DNA of 55,170 bases from Pseudomonas sp. LS-2 (GCF_003605735.1 NZ_QXTJ01000015.1:144163-199332), one strand, 5' to 3'; shown: positions 24,860 to 33,463, numbered from the stretch's first letter. The notes: generated by a model not told the origin, from the sequence alone. Made by a program: numbers and translations.

Positions 24860-26476
24860 TCATTCCTCGTCTTCAGGTATTTCGGGTAGTGCCGCCGGCG
24901 CCGATGGAGAAGCCGCTGCGGCTACAGGCGTGGTTCCGTTGTCGCGGCGCTGCTGCAGCTCACGCGCACGCTGACGATTGACCTGCTGCCAGGTCTCTCC
25001 GGACATCGCTGCGGTTTCCATGGTTTCGTTGCTGATGCCGACATCGATGCGCTCGCGAGCGGCTTTTGCCTCTTTGAGTTCATCAATTGCGCCCCGCGCC
25101 GGACCAATCCAAATGGCTTGGGTGTAAGCGCGTCGTAGCGCTGGGTCGTGATAGCCCGGTGCACGAATGCGCCCAGCGGCCACGGCCTCATCGAACATCA
25201 ATTCGTAGCTCGGCTGACAGAAGTCGCACACTAGCCACCAGCGGCGCATGGTGTAGAACCGCCAAGCCTGAAGCATCGCGGCGCGGGCGGCGCTGTAACT
25301 GCTGCTGTAGTGCAGCATCAGCTCTTCAAGCGGCAGTTCCAGCGCGGCGCCAATCTCTTTCACGATTGCGGAAAAGAACGGGTCAAACTGGGCATTCGGG
25401 CGGGCCGGGTTTGCGATCATCGGCTCTTCACCTGGTGCAAGGTCGACAATCGCGCCCTCGCCAAGCTCCAGCGGCGCTGGACCTAGGTCCCCGCCTACGC
25501 CTGCGTCTTCATCGCCGAATACCGCCTGCCCCTGCCCGCCATCGTTGAAGTTGTCGTTCTTCTTGATGAACACCGTGAACATCGCCGAAATAACGGCAGC
25601 CATCAGTTCGGCGCTCGCATAACGCTCGAGCTTCTGCAGCGGTTCGAGGATCGGCGCTAGGTACGGCGCCCCGCGCTTGAGCCCCGGCCGCTCCTTATCG
25701 CACCAGACCTGCAACAACCTTCGACGGCCAGTTTCTGCGCCAAAGAACTCCACACGATCCCAGCGAAGCGGTGACTTCAACATCTTGTCGTCGGGGTAAC
25801 CGTTGCAGATGTAGGCCGCGACTGGCGCGCCGAGGTCGTCAAACTCGATCCCCTCGACAAGCCTGTCGGTATCAGGGCGGCCGTTGGGGTTCGATACCCG
25901 ATCCGTCTCGATCAGTTGCAGGCGCGTGTTGTAAATCGTGCCTTGACGTTCTGCCCAAGGCGTAGCGACAAAGCAGTCACCGCCAGCCATTGCCGACACC
26001 AGCGCCAGTGCCTGAAGCTGGTAGTGATTCAACGTTGCTTCAGCGTCACACTCGCGGGGATCACCGGCGTACAACTCCCACTCTCGCTGCACCAGCGCGT
26101 TGAACTCGTCGGCCTGCTCTTCAGTCATGCCAAGCGCCACATGGTCGACTTGGGGCCGGCAGATCAACCCTGTGCCGACAACGTTAGTGCGAGACCGAAC
26201 AATTGCCGCGCGGGCGATGAGGTGGTTACGCATCGCGTCCCGGGATCGGGCAACGAGCGTTTTCCGCTCCGGCGAACTGAGGTCACGGTTCGGGCTGCCG
26301 AGAAAAGGAATCCAACTCGACATGCTGCGCAGCATTCGTGAGGCGCCGCGCCAGCGTGTTTCGCTTCCTCCACCGCCGCCCTGGGCTCGGGGCTGGCTCT
26401 GCACCAAGCCGGTGACGGCGCGCGTGGCTTCACGCACCATCCGCTCTTCAGGAGTGGTACGTGTCCACCAAGCCAT
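24860..26476 (-). CDS. Portal protein (lambda gpB family)
   Basis: This 538-residue protein is a lambda-family portal, the dodecameric ring through which DNA enters and leaves the head. Family features include SRDAMRNHLIARAAIVRSRT near residue 80 and ELPLEELMLHYSSSYSAARA near 370. The C-terminal tail is Pro/Ala-rich and acidic. It follows the W-like gene after one base and overlaps the protease gene at its end. Confidence 0.92.
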   Translation of the reverse strand: MAWWTRTTPEERMVREATRAVTGLVQSQPRAQGGGGGSETRWRGASRMLRSMSSWIPFLGSPNRDLSSPERKTLVARSRDAMRNHLIARAAIVRSRTNVVGTGLICRPQVDHVALGMTEEQADEFNALVQREWELYAGDPRECDAEATLNHYQLQALALVSAMAGGDCFVATPWAERQGTIYNTRLQLIETDRVSNPNGRPDTDRLVEGIEFDDLGAPVAAYICNGYPDDKMLKSPLRWDRVEFFGAETGRRRLLQVWCDKERPGLKRGAPYLAPILEPLQKLERYASAELMAAVISAMFTVFIKKNDNFNDGGQGQAVFGDEDAGVGGDLGPAPLELGEGAIVDLAPGEEPMIANPARPNAQFDPFFSAIVKEIGAALELPLEELMLHYSSSYSAARAAMLQAWRFYTMRRWWLVCDFCQPSYELMFDEAVAAGRIRAPGYHDPALRRAYTQAIWIGPARGAIDELKEAKAARERIDVGISNETMETAAMSGETWQQVNRQRARELQQRRDNGTTPVAAAASPSAPAALPEIPEDEE

Positions 26477-26477
26477 G

Positions 26478-26705
26478 TCAGATCCTCATATAGCTGATTC
26501 GGTTGCGGCCGCGATTGCGGTTGGCTTCGGCAGCCACGTCGGCCGCGTAGTCGTTTTCGAGCTTGCGCAAGGTTCCCAGATCAGCCCGGGTGACTTGCCG
26601 CTCGCCATACCGGACGCTTTGACCGCCTTTCAGGATTTTGGCAATGGCCTCCTGAACGGCGGAAAGGCGAACCTGCGCGGCAGTGGTCGGAACAGATGTG
26701 CTCAT
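26478..26705 (-). CDS. Head-tail joining protein gpW-like
   Basis: This 75-residue protein resembles the gpW family (lambda gpW has 68). Seen: QVRLSAVQEAIAKILKG, the short hairpin SVRYGERQVTRADLGTL, then KLENDYAADVAAEANRNRGR. In lambda gpW binds the portal after packaging. ATG 26705 is better placed after AGAGGA than ATG 26711. It sits between terminase and portal genes, as in lambda. Confidence 0.82.
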   Translation of the reverse strand: MSTSVPTTAAQVRLSAVQEAIAKILKGGQSVRYGERQVTRADLGTLRKLENDYAADVAAEANRNRGRNRISYMRI

Positions 26706-26707
26706 AT

Positions 26708-28615
26708 TCATCCTCTGGCCCGGCTTCGGGTTCCTCGTTGTGGCAATCGACGTTTAACGCCCGCCAGCATTTCCAGATCCAGACCAAACCGGTGCTGGCT
26801 GATTCGCAGCGCCGCCAAGGCATACACGAAGCAGTCGAGCGCCTCGTTGCGGCGACCTTTGGCCGTCCAGCGATAAACCCGCTTGCCCTTCTCAATTTTC
26901 AGTTCTTTGGTTTCTGCTGTGAGCTGCTTCAGCTCGTCCTCGCCGCAAATCTCATCGTTCGCCGGCAGGTGCACGCAGCCCGGAACCGGAACGCCCGATG
27001 TGTCCGGCTGAATTTTCAAGCGGCTGTAAATCAGCTCTTTGGCGTTCTCGGTACCAACCTCGGTCAGGTAGACCTTCTTGGCGTTACGCGACTTCGGCCA
27101 GTTGGCAATGGGCTTTCCGGGGACGTTCGCCCCCTTGACTGGAATTACCCAGGTATCTCCAAGCAGGCGACTTTCTGCGTAAACCTCGTCGGTATAGTGG
27201 CCGCCGGAGTCCCAACACCAGCGCTCCACACCCATCTTCGCGCCATCGCCGCGCACGTACTGCTGGCGAATTTTGAGTCGGACCTTCTTACGAAGCTCTT
27301 CGCTGGCGGGATCTCCCATCAGCACCCATTTATCAACCAGCCACGCTTCTTCGCCCTGGCCGAAGGCCCAGACCCTGCCCTCGTAACGGTCGTCCTGAGT
27401 ATCGATTGAACCCATCAGTGTGAGGCCGCGAACCGGCACTTGCGGGTAGACCTCTCGGCGGCCGTACAGCAGCTCCCAGTCAACCTTCTCGCCCTGATCG
27501 TCTTCCCACGTTTCACCCAATGTGGTGTTGACGAAGGCAATTAGGTTTTCCCGGTTGTCCTTGACCTTGTCGAACTCAAGGACCATTTCCAACCAGGTGG
27601 TAAAGGTGCTGTAGGCCGTCCAGATGTGAAAACTGACATTGCGCGGCGTGGCGCGAAGCTCGTCATCTGCTCCGTACCAATCGATACCGTCGCGAGTCCA
27701 AATGCCGGTCTTCTCGCAGATCCACCGCCCCTGATGGGCGGCCTCGACCATCTCGTGATACCAGACGACGCACTGGGCGTGCTCGCACAGATACCAGGCT
27801 TTGGAAATTTCGCCGTGCTCGTCGCGCTCCCACTTGATGCCGAAATCACAATCTTTCCCGCCCCACTTCAGGTGCTGCTCTTTCAAACAGTGCGGGCACG
27901 GGATGTTAAATCGCAGCAGGTAAGGCGACTCGTTCGCAGCCTTTTCGATCTGGCATGTGCCTTTGATCTTGGGTGTAGAGCCGCGAATCGACTTCTTGAA
28001 CGTGGCGCCTTCAAGACGCTTGTCGCCGAGAAAGGTCGGGGCGCCCTCGCCTTCGACGTTCTGCTCGAAGTTGGATAGCTCGTCGTACACCACCTCATCG
28101 GCAGAGATACCGCGATAGTTCCGGCTCGCCTTGCCGCCTCTGCACCACAGCATCTTCTTGTTCAGAAAGCGCTTGGAACTGAGCGAGCTGTCGCGATGCT
28201 TTTTACCGTACCAGGGCGCGATATCCAGAAGCGTTGGCACGTCACGCACCATCGTCTCGATATGCTGCTTCATCAGGTCTTCAGCGTCGGGATCGGTAGG
28301 TGAAAACACCGCCACACTCCGACGCTTGTGCTGAACCTTGTAGCCCATGTTCGCCATGAGCATCTTGGTGTAACCAACACGCGCGGACTTCATCAGGTTG
28401 AAAAACATGATGAGGTCGTTGCCCATGCTGTTGAGCAGAGCCACCTGGAACGGCGCGGTCTCCCATTTGCCTTCCTGATAAGAAGACTCTGACGAGAGAT
28501 AGAAATGGGTGTCAGCCCAATCGACGCATGTCAGCGGTGGTTCCTTAAAAAGCGCCTGCAACCCGGCCTTGATCGCTTTACGCAGATCATTCATCCAGGG
28601 TTGCGAGGTACTCAT
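26708..28615 (-). CDS. Terminase large subunit (GpA family)
   Basis: This 635-residue protein is the DNA-packaging motor and nuclease of the GpA family. The ATPase P-loop variant is LMKSARVGYTKMLMANMGY near residue 77; the Walker B acidic pair is in ADEVVYDELS near 174. A nuclease domain occupies the C-terminal part, with SIDTQDDRYEGRVWAFGQG near 395. Length fits the family (about 640). ATG 28615 follows a TTG and overlaps the small subunit gene; ATG 28594, which overlaps its stop, is an alternative start. Confidence 0.93.
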   Translation of the reverse strand: MSTSQPWMNDLRKAIKAGLQALFKEPPLTCVDWADTHFYLSSESSYQEGKWETAPFQVALLNSMGNDLIMFFNLMKSARVGYTKMLMANMGYKVQHKRRSVAVFSPTDPDAEDLMKQHIETMVRDVPTLLDIAPWYGKKHRDSSLSSKRFLNKKMLWCRGGKASRNYRGISADEVVYDELSNFEQNVEGEGAPTFLGDKRLEGATFKKSIRGSTPKIKGTCQIEKAANESPYLLRFNIPCPHCLKEQHLKWGGKDCDFGIKWERDEHGEISKAWYLCEHAQCVVWYHEMVEAAHQGRWICEKTGIWTRDGIDWYGADDELRATPRNVSFHIWTAYSTFTTWLEMVLEFDKVKDNRENLIAFVNTTLGETWEDDQGEKVDWELLYGRREVYPQVPVRGLTLMGSIDTQDDRYEGRVWAFGQGEEAWLVDKWVLMGDPASEELRKKVRLKIRQQYVRGDGAKMGVERWCWDSGGHYTDEVYAESRLLGDTWVIPVKGANVPGKPIANWPKSRNAKKVYLTEVGTENAKELIYSRLKIQPDTSGVPVPGCVHLPANDEICGEDELKQLTAETKELKIEKGKRVYRWTAKGRRNEALDCFVYALAALRISQHRFGLDLEMLAGVKRRLPQRGTRSRARG

Positions 28616-29120
28616 CAAGAATCTCGGGCAGTTGGTCGCCCAGTTCTGAGGCGATATTGCGGGCCAGCGCGATTTCCCGCTGCATGGCTTCGACGTGGCG
28701 TACTTCGATGTCGGGGTGCTTTCGTTTCACCTTGTGCGTGACCGTGTCGAGCACAGAGCCGATCTGTTCAACGACGCGGGACAGGGCGAACGTACTGAAA
28801 TCGACGGGCACCAGTTGCCGGGCAGAAACGGCGTTCTTGTTCTCTTGGCCGATCCGCTGAGCAGCTGTCAGGCCGCGGCGCTCTTCCATGAGCTTGTATT
28901 CGATCAGTGGGTCGATCCCGTCCGTTTCAACAGGGGGGACTTCCGGTTTCACCTGTCTGCTACCAAGGCCGCGCAGATACGCGATGTAGGCGACTCGGCA
29001 CGAGTCGATATCCATGCCGCCGCGCCCCTTGGAAGCGGGTAATACGCCGTCTGCAACCAAGTTTCGAACCTGACGGTCGGTGAGGTCCAGATGGGCTGCG
29101 ACTTCGATCTGACTCGCCAT
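28587..29120 (-). CDS. Terminase small subunit (Nu1 type)
   Basis: This 177-residue protein resembles lambda Nu1 (181). The N-terminal winged helix-turn-helix that binds the packaging site is visible: VAAHLDLTDRQVRNLVADG, then GMDIDSCRVAYIAYLRGLG. A helical region for contact with the large subunit follows. The packaging site (cos) is expected just upstream, in 29121-29268 or beyond, but I see no diagnostic sequence. Confidence 0.9.
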   Translation of the reverse strand: MASQIEVAAHLDLTDRQVRNLVADGVLPASKGRGGMDIDSCRVAYIAYLRGLGSRQVKPEVPPVETDGIDPLIEYKLMEERRGLTAAQRIGQENKNAVSARQLVPVDFSTFALSRVVEQIGSVLDTVTHKVKRKHPDIEVRHVEAMQREIALARNIASELGDQLPEILDEYLATLDE

Positions 29121-29268
29121 TTTTCACCCGAACCGGAACCGGAACCGCCCCGCCCTCAAAAAAAGTCATAAATAATGGAAAATCGGGGCTCGAATTACCC
29201 TCACCCCAGGGGGTGGGGAGAAAGGACCCTTGTAGCACGTCAACTCCCCGCCAGTGATTCGATTTGGG

Positions 29269-29469
29269 TCAAACCGAATGGGCTGGGATGAACGAGTCAG
29301 GCGGTCCGTTGAGCGGATCGTTGCAAGCCAAGAGCTCGCCTGTAGGCGAGAAATAAAGATCGATGATCCGCTCCGGGTTGGCACTTGATCCATCACCCCG
29401 ACTTGCGGCAACGTGTATCACCTGAATTAACTCCGCCTTCGACGGCGGTACATGGAAAGGAACAGACAT
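29269..29469 (-). CDS. Small hypothetical protein
   Basis: This 66-residue protein has the readable sequence PSKAELIQVIHVAASRGDG, then IIDLYFSPTGELLACNDPLN. GGAGG seven bases before ATG 29469 supports translation. It is leftward like the late genes and lies upstream of the terminase small subunit. Its start codon overlaps that of a rightward gene by two bases. No domain recognised. Confidence 0.6.
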   Translation of the reverse strand: MSVPFHVPPSKAELIQVIHVAASRGDGSSANPERIIDLYFSPTGELLACNDPLNGPPDSFIPAHSV

Positions 29470-29800
29470 GGATGACCTCCAGCACGTACTTGTGTCTCTA
29501 GATGAAATTGAGGCGATTCTCTCCAAGCACGACCGGCCAGAGCCAAACCCTACGGTGCTCAGTCGCATCCGCTTCCTGGCCGCACAGATGTCAGGTCGCG
29601 ACTCATACATCTCTGAGAAGGCGTCTCGGCTGGCTGAATTGGCAGGCGTGTTCTATAGCGAGCAGCGGCACGCCCGCCATCAAGGCGGCGCTTCAGGATT
29701 GCTAACCGAGATCGCCTATGACCTGCCTAACCGTATCCGGGGGCAAATCAATCACCTCAGGCGTATTCAGAAAGAACGCCAAAGTCCTAGCGACGCCTAG
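29468..29800 (+). CDS. Hypothetical protein, divergently overlapping its neighbour
   Basis: This 110-residue, mostly helical protein begins MDDLQHVLVSLDEIEAILSK. AAGGA six bases before the ATG supports translation. It runs against the late operon, and both it and the leftward gene beside it begin within the same four bases. Its end overlaps the next leftward gene by 14 bases. Function unknown. Confidence 0.6.
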   Translation: MDDLQHVLVSLDEIEAILSKHDRPEPNPTVLSRIRFLAAQMSGRDSYISEKASRLAELAGVFYSEQRHARHQGGASGLLTEIAYDLPNRIRGQINHLRRIQKERQSPSDA

Positions 29801-30512
29801 TGGCCAGCGCCCGGTCCAACGCCTTCGCGAACTGGATGGGTAACTGAGTCTCTGCTTCCCGCTCCCCGATGCCGAAGAAATCGAGCGTCTTCGCGTAACC
29901 GGGCTTACTGGTGAAGGCGATCAGGATCTGTACGTTCGCTCGCTTGGTACCCGTGCGCTCTGCGATACCAATGGCCTCCCGGCCTCGTCTCATGACGAAG
30001 TAACGGGTGCGGTTGCCAATGCTGCGCTTACTGTCGGTGCTGTTCTGCAATCGGTCGCCTTGCGCGCCGAGGCCTGATAAGACCTTCTGGAGTTGGCCGC
30101 GACTGATGTTGCCGTAGCTGTCCAGCTTCATGCCCTTTCCAGGCACGATGAACTTGCCATCAGGCAGGATGCCCCGCGCTCGCAACAGGCCTTCGCTACG
30201 TTTGTGGCTACGCTCCCCGCCGTACACCTCCGGCGTAAGCCAACGTGTAGCGGGTGCCGCGCCGTCGGCCTCGTCCTTGATCCACACCCTTGCTTCAAGC
30301 TTCTGCTCGGTGGCAGGTATCAGCCTGAGGCTATCAAGTGTGTAAGGAGTGGGCCTGTCGAAGACCGTCCGCATCTCCCCTTCGAGCCGGGCCTTTACCA
30401 GCTCGGCGGTCTCGGTCAGGGCGAGGACTGTCGCGAATGGGATCTGATTGCGCTCAATATCTGTCAGCTCAGCGAGATTGCTCGCGAGGCCAGATGACTG
30501 GACACGAATCAT
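29787..30512 (-). CDS. Phage late-region protein
   Basis: This 241-residue basic protein has a well-formed alpha/beta sequence, for example GILPDGKFIVPGKGMKLD and NRTRYFVMRRGREAIGIAER near residue 170. AGGAG before the ATG fixes the start. It lies between the membrane protein genes and terminase. It recalls proteins in the same place in other Pseudomonas phages, but I cannot name a family; a morphogenesis role is a guess. Confidence 0.6.
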   Translation of the reverse strand: MIRVQSSGLASNLAELTDIERNQIPFATVLALTETAELVKARLEGEMRTVFDRPTPYTLDSLRLIPATEQKLEARVWIKDEADGAAPATRWLTPEVYGGERSHKRSEGLLRARGILPDGKFIVPGKGMKLDSYGNISRGQLQKVLSGLGAQGDRLQNSTDSKRSIGNRTRYFVMRRGREAIGIAERTGTKRANVQILIAFTSKPGYAKTLDFFGIGEREAETQLPIQFAKALDRALATRRR

Positions 30513-30523
30513 GCAGACTCCTG

Positions 30524-30883
30524 CTATTGAGTGGCGCGCTCCAATGCTGCATCGGCTTTGTCGGCAGCTTTACTCGCAGTGTCGGCGGCATGTGTTGCCG
30601 TACTCGCTGCTTGGGTAGCTGTACTCGCAGCGGCCTCGACCTTCTCCGCTGCCTTGCCTGTGTTCTCGGCGAGTCTGTTTAGCCCAAGGTCTCGCTGTTT
30701 CAGAGCTTCATCGTAAGCAGATCGAACCGAAGCGACCTGCTGCAGGTAGGAGCTGGCAAGCGACCATTGGCTGATCTGGAATCCGAAGAATCCGCCGCCA
30801 ATGATCAGCAGCATCGCGATCACCCAAACCTCCACCCGCCTCCACCATCGGCGAGCAATAAATTCCATTGCGCATCTATCCAT
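30524..30883 (-). CDS. Membrane-anchored coiled-coil protein
   Basis: This 119-residue protein has a basic start, one transmembrane segment (about residues 18-40) and an Ala/Thr/Lys-rich helix that repeats AASTATxAA-like units from about 75 to 115. The ATG overlaps the upstream stop (TGATG). Position and form suggest a lysis-linked membrane protein, perhaps holin- or spanin-like, but no family is recognised. Confidence 0.6.
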   Translation of the reverse strand: MDRCAMEFIARRWWRRVEVWVIAMLLIIGGGFFGFQISQWSLASSYLQQVASVRSAYDEALKQRDLGLNRLAENTGKAAEKVEAAASTATQAASTATHAADTASKAADKADAALERATQ

Positions 30884-31254
30884 CAGCTGACGCCTCCGAG
30901 CTGCGACCGAAGCCGCGCGATTTCTTCGCTTTGGCTGGTCACCTTTTCAGTAAGTTGCGCGACCTGGCTGGTTAGGGCTTCGATCTTCCCCTCCATGCGG
31001 CCAACTGCGGCGGCGAGTTCGTTGCGCTCTTTTGCGAACTGATCAGCCCGAGCTTCTGCTTCTTTGCGGGCGGTGCGTTCAGAGTCGAGCAACTCATTCA
31101 GACGGCGGACAGTACCGATATCGGCGTTGTCCATGGCGCGATCAGCCGCGTCTCGCGACAGGAACTTGCGCAGCCATAGGAAACCGGCGAGCAATACAGT
31201 CCCAGTGCCGCCCAGCCAGGTAGCTGTGCCTGGGCCAAGGTCGGTGGGGTCCAT
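30883..31254 (-). CDS. Membrane protein with long coiled coil, possible holin-region protein
   Basis: This 123-residue protein has a short N-terminus, one hydrophobic segment (about residues 13-30) and a heptad-rich helix to the end (ARADQFAKERNELAAAVGRM, then KIEALTSQVAQLTEKV). ATG 31254 has GGAG upstream. It forms a coupled pair with the next membrane protein. A holin role is possible from position, not shown by sequence. Confidence 0.6.
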   Translation of the reverse strand: MDPTDLGPGTATWLGGTGTVLLAGFLWLRKFLSRDAADRAMDNADIGTVRRLNELLDSERTARKEAEARADQFAKERNELAAAVGRMEGKIEALTSQVAQLTEKVTSQSEEIARLRSQLGGVS

Positions 31255-31372
31255 CGCTACTCCAAAATGTAAAAGCCGGCTTGTGCCGAGGCTCGTATAG
31301 ACTTTCCTGCTAAACACTCCCTCAAAGACCGACGCGGATTAGCCAGGATCACCAACGAAAGGAAGCAAGGCA

Positions 31373-31606
31373 ATGCATATGACCAACCACAGCGCAGTAG
31401 CTCGCGCACGCTCGATGATCGAAGTGATACGTCGCAGCTTGGTGCCAGGACTAGCCGAACGAAACAAAGCGATGGCTGACGGCTATATAGAATCCATCTT
31501 CGACTGCGGCCTCATTGAGCGGACACAGTATGAAGAGCTGCGAGCCGAAGCTGAGATCGCTTTAACCGCTTGGAGCGTTGACACACCTCACGAAAAGCAT
31601 CTGTGA
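31373..31606 (+). CDS. Small hypothetical protein
   Basis: This 77-residue helical protein, RARSMIEVIRRSLVPGLAER near the start, is preceded by GGAAGCAAGGCA before ATG 31373. It runs rightward between leftward late genes, so it needs its own promoter. No domain recognised. Confidence 0.5.
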   Translation: MHMTNHSAVARARSMIEVIRRSLVPGLAERNKAMADGYIESIFDCGLIERTQYEELRAEAEIALTAWSVDTPHEKHL

Positions 31607-31699
31607 CCGAGACAGACGTCTAATAGGTGAACAGCTCGCTGGGAATTTTCTGCCGTCCCGCCAATCAGTTATGGTGACCAATGCCAAGGAGACGGGATC

Positions 31700-31924
31700 A
31701 TGGCGCAGGAACACCACTACCGAATCGACTATCTGCTCGACGGAGCCTACAAAACCTTTTACGTCCGCGCGGCGTGCATGGATAACGCAGAGGCGTGGCA
31801 CTGGGCGACTGTTGACGCTGGTTTTGGGCAGCTGCCTAAGTATCGCAACGACCCAATCACTAAGCTGAGCAAACCCAAAGCTGAAAGGATGGGAGTTACT
31901 GATGTCGAGTGGTCCCAGGCTTAG
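31700..31924 (+). CDS. Small hypothetical protein
   Basis: This 74-residue protein begins MAQEHHYRIDYLLDGAYKTF and includes DNAEAWHWATVDAGFG. AAGGAGACGGGATC directly before the ATG is a good ribosome site. It follows the other rightward gene by 93 bases and converges on a leftward gene, overlapping it by 29 bases. Function unknown. Confidence 0.6.
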   Translation: MAQEHHYRIDYLLDGAYKTFYVRAACMDNAEAWHWATVDAGFGQLPKYRNDPITKLSKPKAERMGVTDVEWSQA

Positions 31925-32186
31925 CTTGTGAAGCAGATTCCCTTGCGTAGTTGCTAGGAGAGAGCGTATTCACGGATGGGCTAGGCCTGATACCGGCATT
32001 ACTGGAAGCATTGGCGGCCTCTGAAAGCAGCTCCGCAAGGCGATCGGCCTGCTCGCGACTGAAGCAGGTAAGCATTGGGTCACCACTGACCATCCAAACC
32101 CGTACAAAGCCTTGCGACCGCCAAGGCTCTGGAACATCGAGGCCGCTCTTCTCAACTACCATCATGCCACCACTCAGTGATGACAT
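31896..32186 (-). CDS. Small hypothetical protein
   Basis: This 96-residue protein contains PEPWRSQGFVRVWMVSGDPM and SREQADRLAELLSEAANAS, which read as real protein, and a Ser/Pro-rich end. The start could be the first or a later methionine in MSSLSGGMM. It converges on the rightward gene at 31700-31924. No domain recognised. Confidence 0.5.
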   Translation of the reverse strand: MSSLSGGMMVVEKSGLDVPEPWRSQGFVRVWMVSGDPMLTCFSREQADRLAELLSEAANASSNAGIRPSPSVNTLSPSNYARESASQAKPGTTRHQ

Positions 32187-32336
32187 AACGATATCATCTA
32201 ACCGTCATTATCGTCGACATCACGCTCCACTGCTGGTTCGGTGATCAATGAATGCGTGTCTTCCCACGCGTTGCTAGAACTGAATATGACCCCAGAGCTT
32301 GCCGGTGAGATAGGCCGCTTCTCCACCATGCAGAAA

Positions 32337-32364
32337 CAAAAAAGCCCCGCACTTGGCGAGGCTT
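32337..32364 (-). terminator. Intrinsic terminator, leftward
   Basis: Read leftward, AAGCCTCGC-CAAGT-GCGGGGCTT, with one mismatch, is followed by TTTTTTG. It lies 56 bases beyond the stop of the next leftward gene. The 32187-32336 stretch before the next gene holds nothing else I recognise. Confidence 0.65.
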
Positions 32365-32419
32365 GATAGATACGTGGCCTTAAGGGCGGCTAGAGCTGTT
32401 TATATGACGTAGAGGGCGC

Positions 32420-32656
32420 CTAATCCTGGGAATCCTTGTACAGCCACTTCACAAATTCAGCTTCTTCAGCAGTCAGCGTCCCCGATGGTGGCGTTCCATC
32501 AACCCTCGGGCTCTTTGAGTTCAGTGCTGCGCACCAGGCACGCTGCCATATAACCCATTCGCGGTTGGTCGATGGATCCGCATAGCCATCCTTCGAACGG
32601 TCCAGCAAATTTCTAGGCTGAGTAGCCTCAAACTCGTCACGCATTCTCTCGCCCAT
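32420..32656 (-). CDS. Small hypothetical phage protein
   Basis: This 78-residue protein includes MRDEFEATQPRNLLDRSKDG and WVIWQRAWCAALNSK, a pattern common in short Pseudomonas phage proteins of unknown role. The C-terminus is acidic (TAEEAEFVKWLYKD). ATG 32656 and ATG 32644 are both possible starts; neither has a strong ribosome site. A leftward terminator follows. Confidence 0.6.
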   Translation of the reverse strand: MGERMRDEFEATQPRNLLDRSKDGYADPSTNREWVIWQRAWCAALNSKSPRVDGTPPSGTLTAEEAEFVKWLYKDSQD

Positions 32657-32658
32657 GT

Positions 32659-32964
32659 CTAGATCGCAATCCAATATAGATTCGGCATAGTCATTCTAGA
32701 CTTTAAGCGTAGTATCAAGTTCGTCCTAGGCTCCGGCGCATGGCCAAGAACCGCTGGGGGGATCCCTTCATCAGTAATACAGGATCTGTCTATCATCCGG
32801 AGATCAACCCGGATGGCCTGCCGAAGCAGGACTTCTATCGGCGCCGGCCGCGTAGTCGCAACCCATGCGCCTATCTGCGCCCGTAGAGCAAGGAGCCGGG
32901 GCTTTCGCCTTGATTCACAACGTGAACCCTCGGTGTATCTGCCGCATGCGCAAATTCGAGGCAT
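32659..32964 (-). pseudogene. Possible truncated HNH endonuclease gene
   Basis: The 101-residue frame begins MPRICACGRYTEGSRCESRR, much like the Cys-rich start of HNH endonucleases next to phage terminase genes. The rest lacks the HNH motif and reads poorly. The ATG directly follows the T run of a terminator, so no ribosome site is present. I read it as a remnant. Confidence 0.35.
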
Positions 32965-32994
32965 AAAAAACCCGGCTCAGATATGGCCGGGTTT
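32964..32994 (-). terminator. Strong terminator just past the antiterminator gene (tR'-like)
   Basis: Read leftward, AAACCCGGC and GCCGGGTTT form a nine-pair stem followed by TTTATG. It lies 83 bases beyond the stop of the Q-like gene. In lambda, pR' lies between Q and the terminator tR' that Q overcomes to turn on late genes; the layout here is the same. Confidence 0.75.
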
Positions 32995-33076
32995 CTTCAT
33001 CGTGTATGGGTGTCGCGCTGAATGCGTTGAACACCGTGCCATGAAAACAGGTGTTTATCCGCCCGCATAGAACTAT

Positions 33077-33463
33077 TTACGCAGCTTCGCGAAAATGTTC
33101 CAGCGCCGAATCAACCCATGCGACGCCTTGCTTGATGATCTCCCGAGCTTTGCGCTCTGCCATCCGGTTTTGCTCACCGATCCTGACCGCCGTCCACTTC
33201 GCTCCGAAGTACAGCCAGACGAAGTCGCCCATCTGCTGGTTACGCTTGATCAGGCGGGCAACAGTAGCGTCTACCACCATCGCCACATCATCGGTGATTA
33301 CGTAGCTCACCCCGTCATCGCATGGGTTTGCCTGGGCAACCACTGACGCAAGCTGCGAAACATAACGCGGAACTCCCATCCCTGACATACGCCAGCTGCC
33401 CCACTGCTCCAACAGATATTCGGTGTCGCCCAGCGGCTTGTCGGTGTAGGTACGTTTTTTCAT
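33077..33463 (-). CDS. Late antiterminator, Q-like
   Basis: This 128-residue protein belongs to the phage antitermination Q type. Family words are EYLLEQWGSWRMSGMGVPRY, VITDDVAMVVDATVARL and KAREIIKQGVAWVDSALEHF, with an HTH-like part near residue 95-115. Such proteins load on RNA polymerase at the late promoter and let it read through terminators. Its gene lies at the end of the leftward early operon, immediately before a strong terminator and the late genes. Confidence 0.85.
   Translation of the reverse strand: MKKRTYTDKPLGDTEYLLEQWGSWRMSGMGVPRYVSQLASVVAQANPCDDGVSYVITDDVAMVVDATVARLIKRNQQMGDFVWLYFGAKWTAVRIGEQNRMAERKAREIIKQGVAWVDSALEHFREAA

Noticed and set aside
32740..32886. Rightward 48-residue frame starting MAKNRWGDPFIS
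   Set aside because: Readable but without a ribosome site, and opposite another doubtful frame; cannot be supported.
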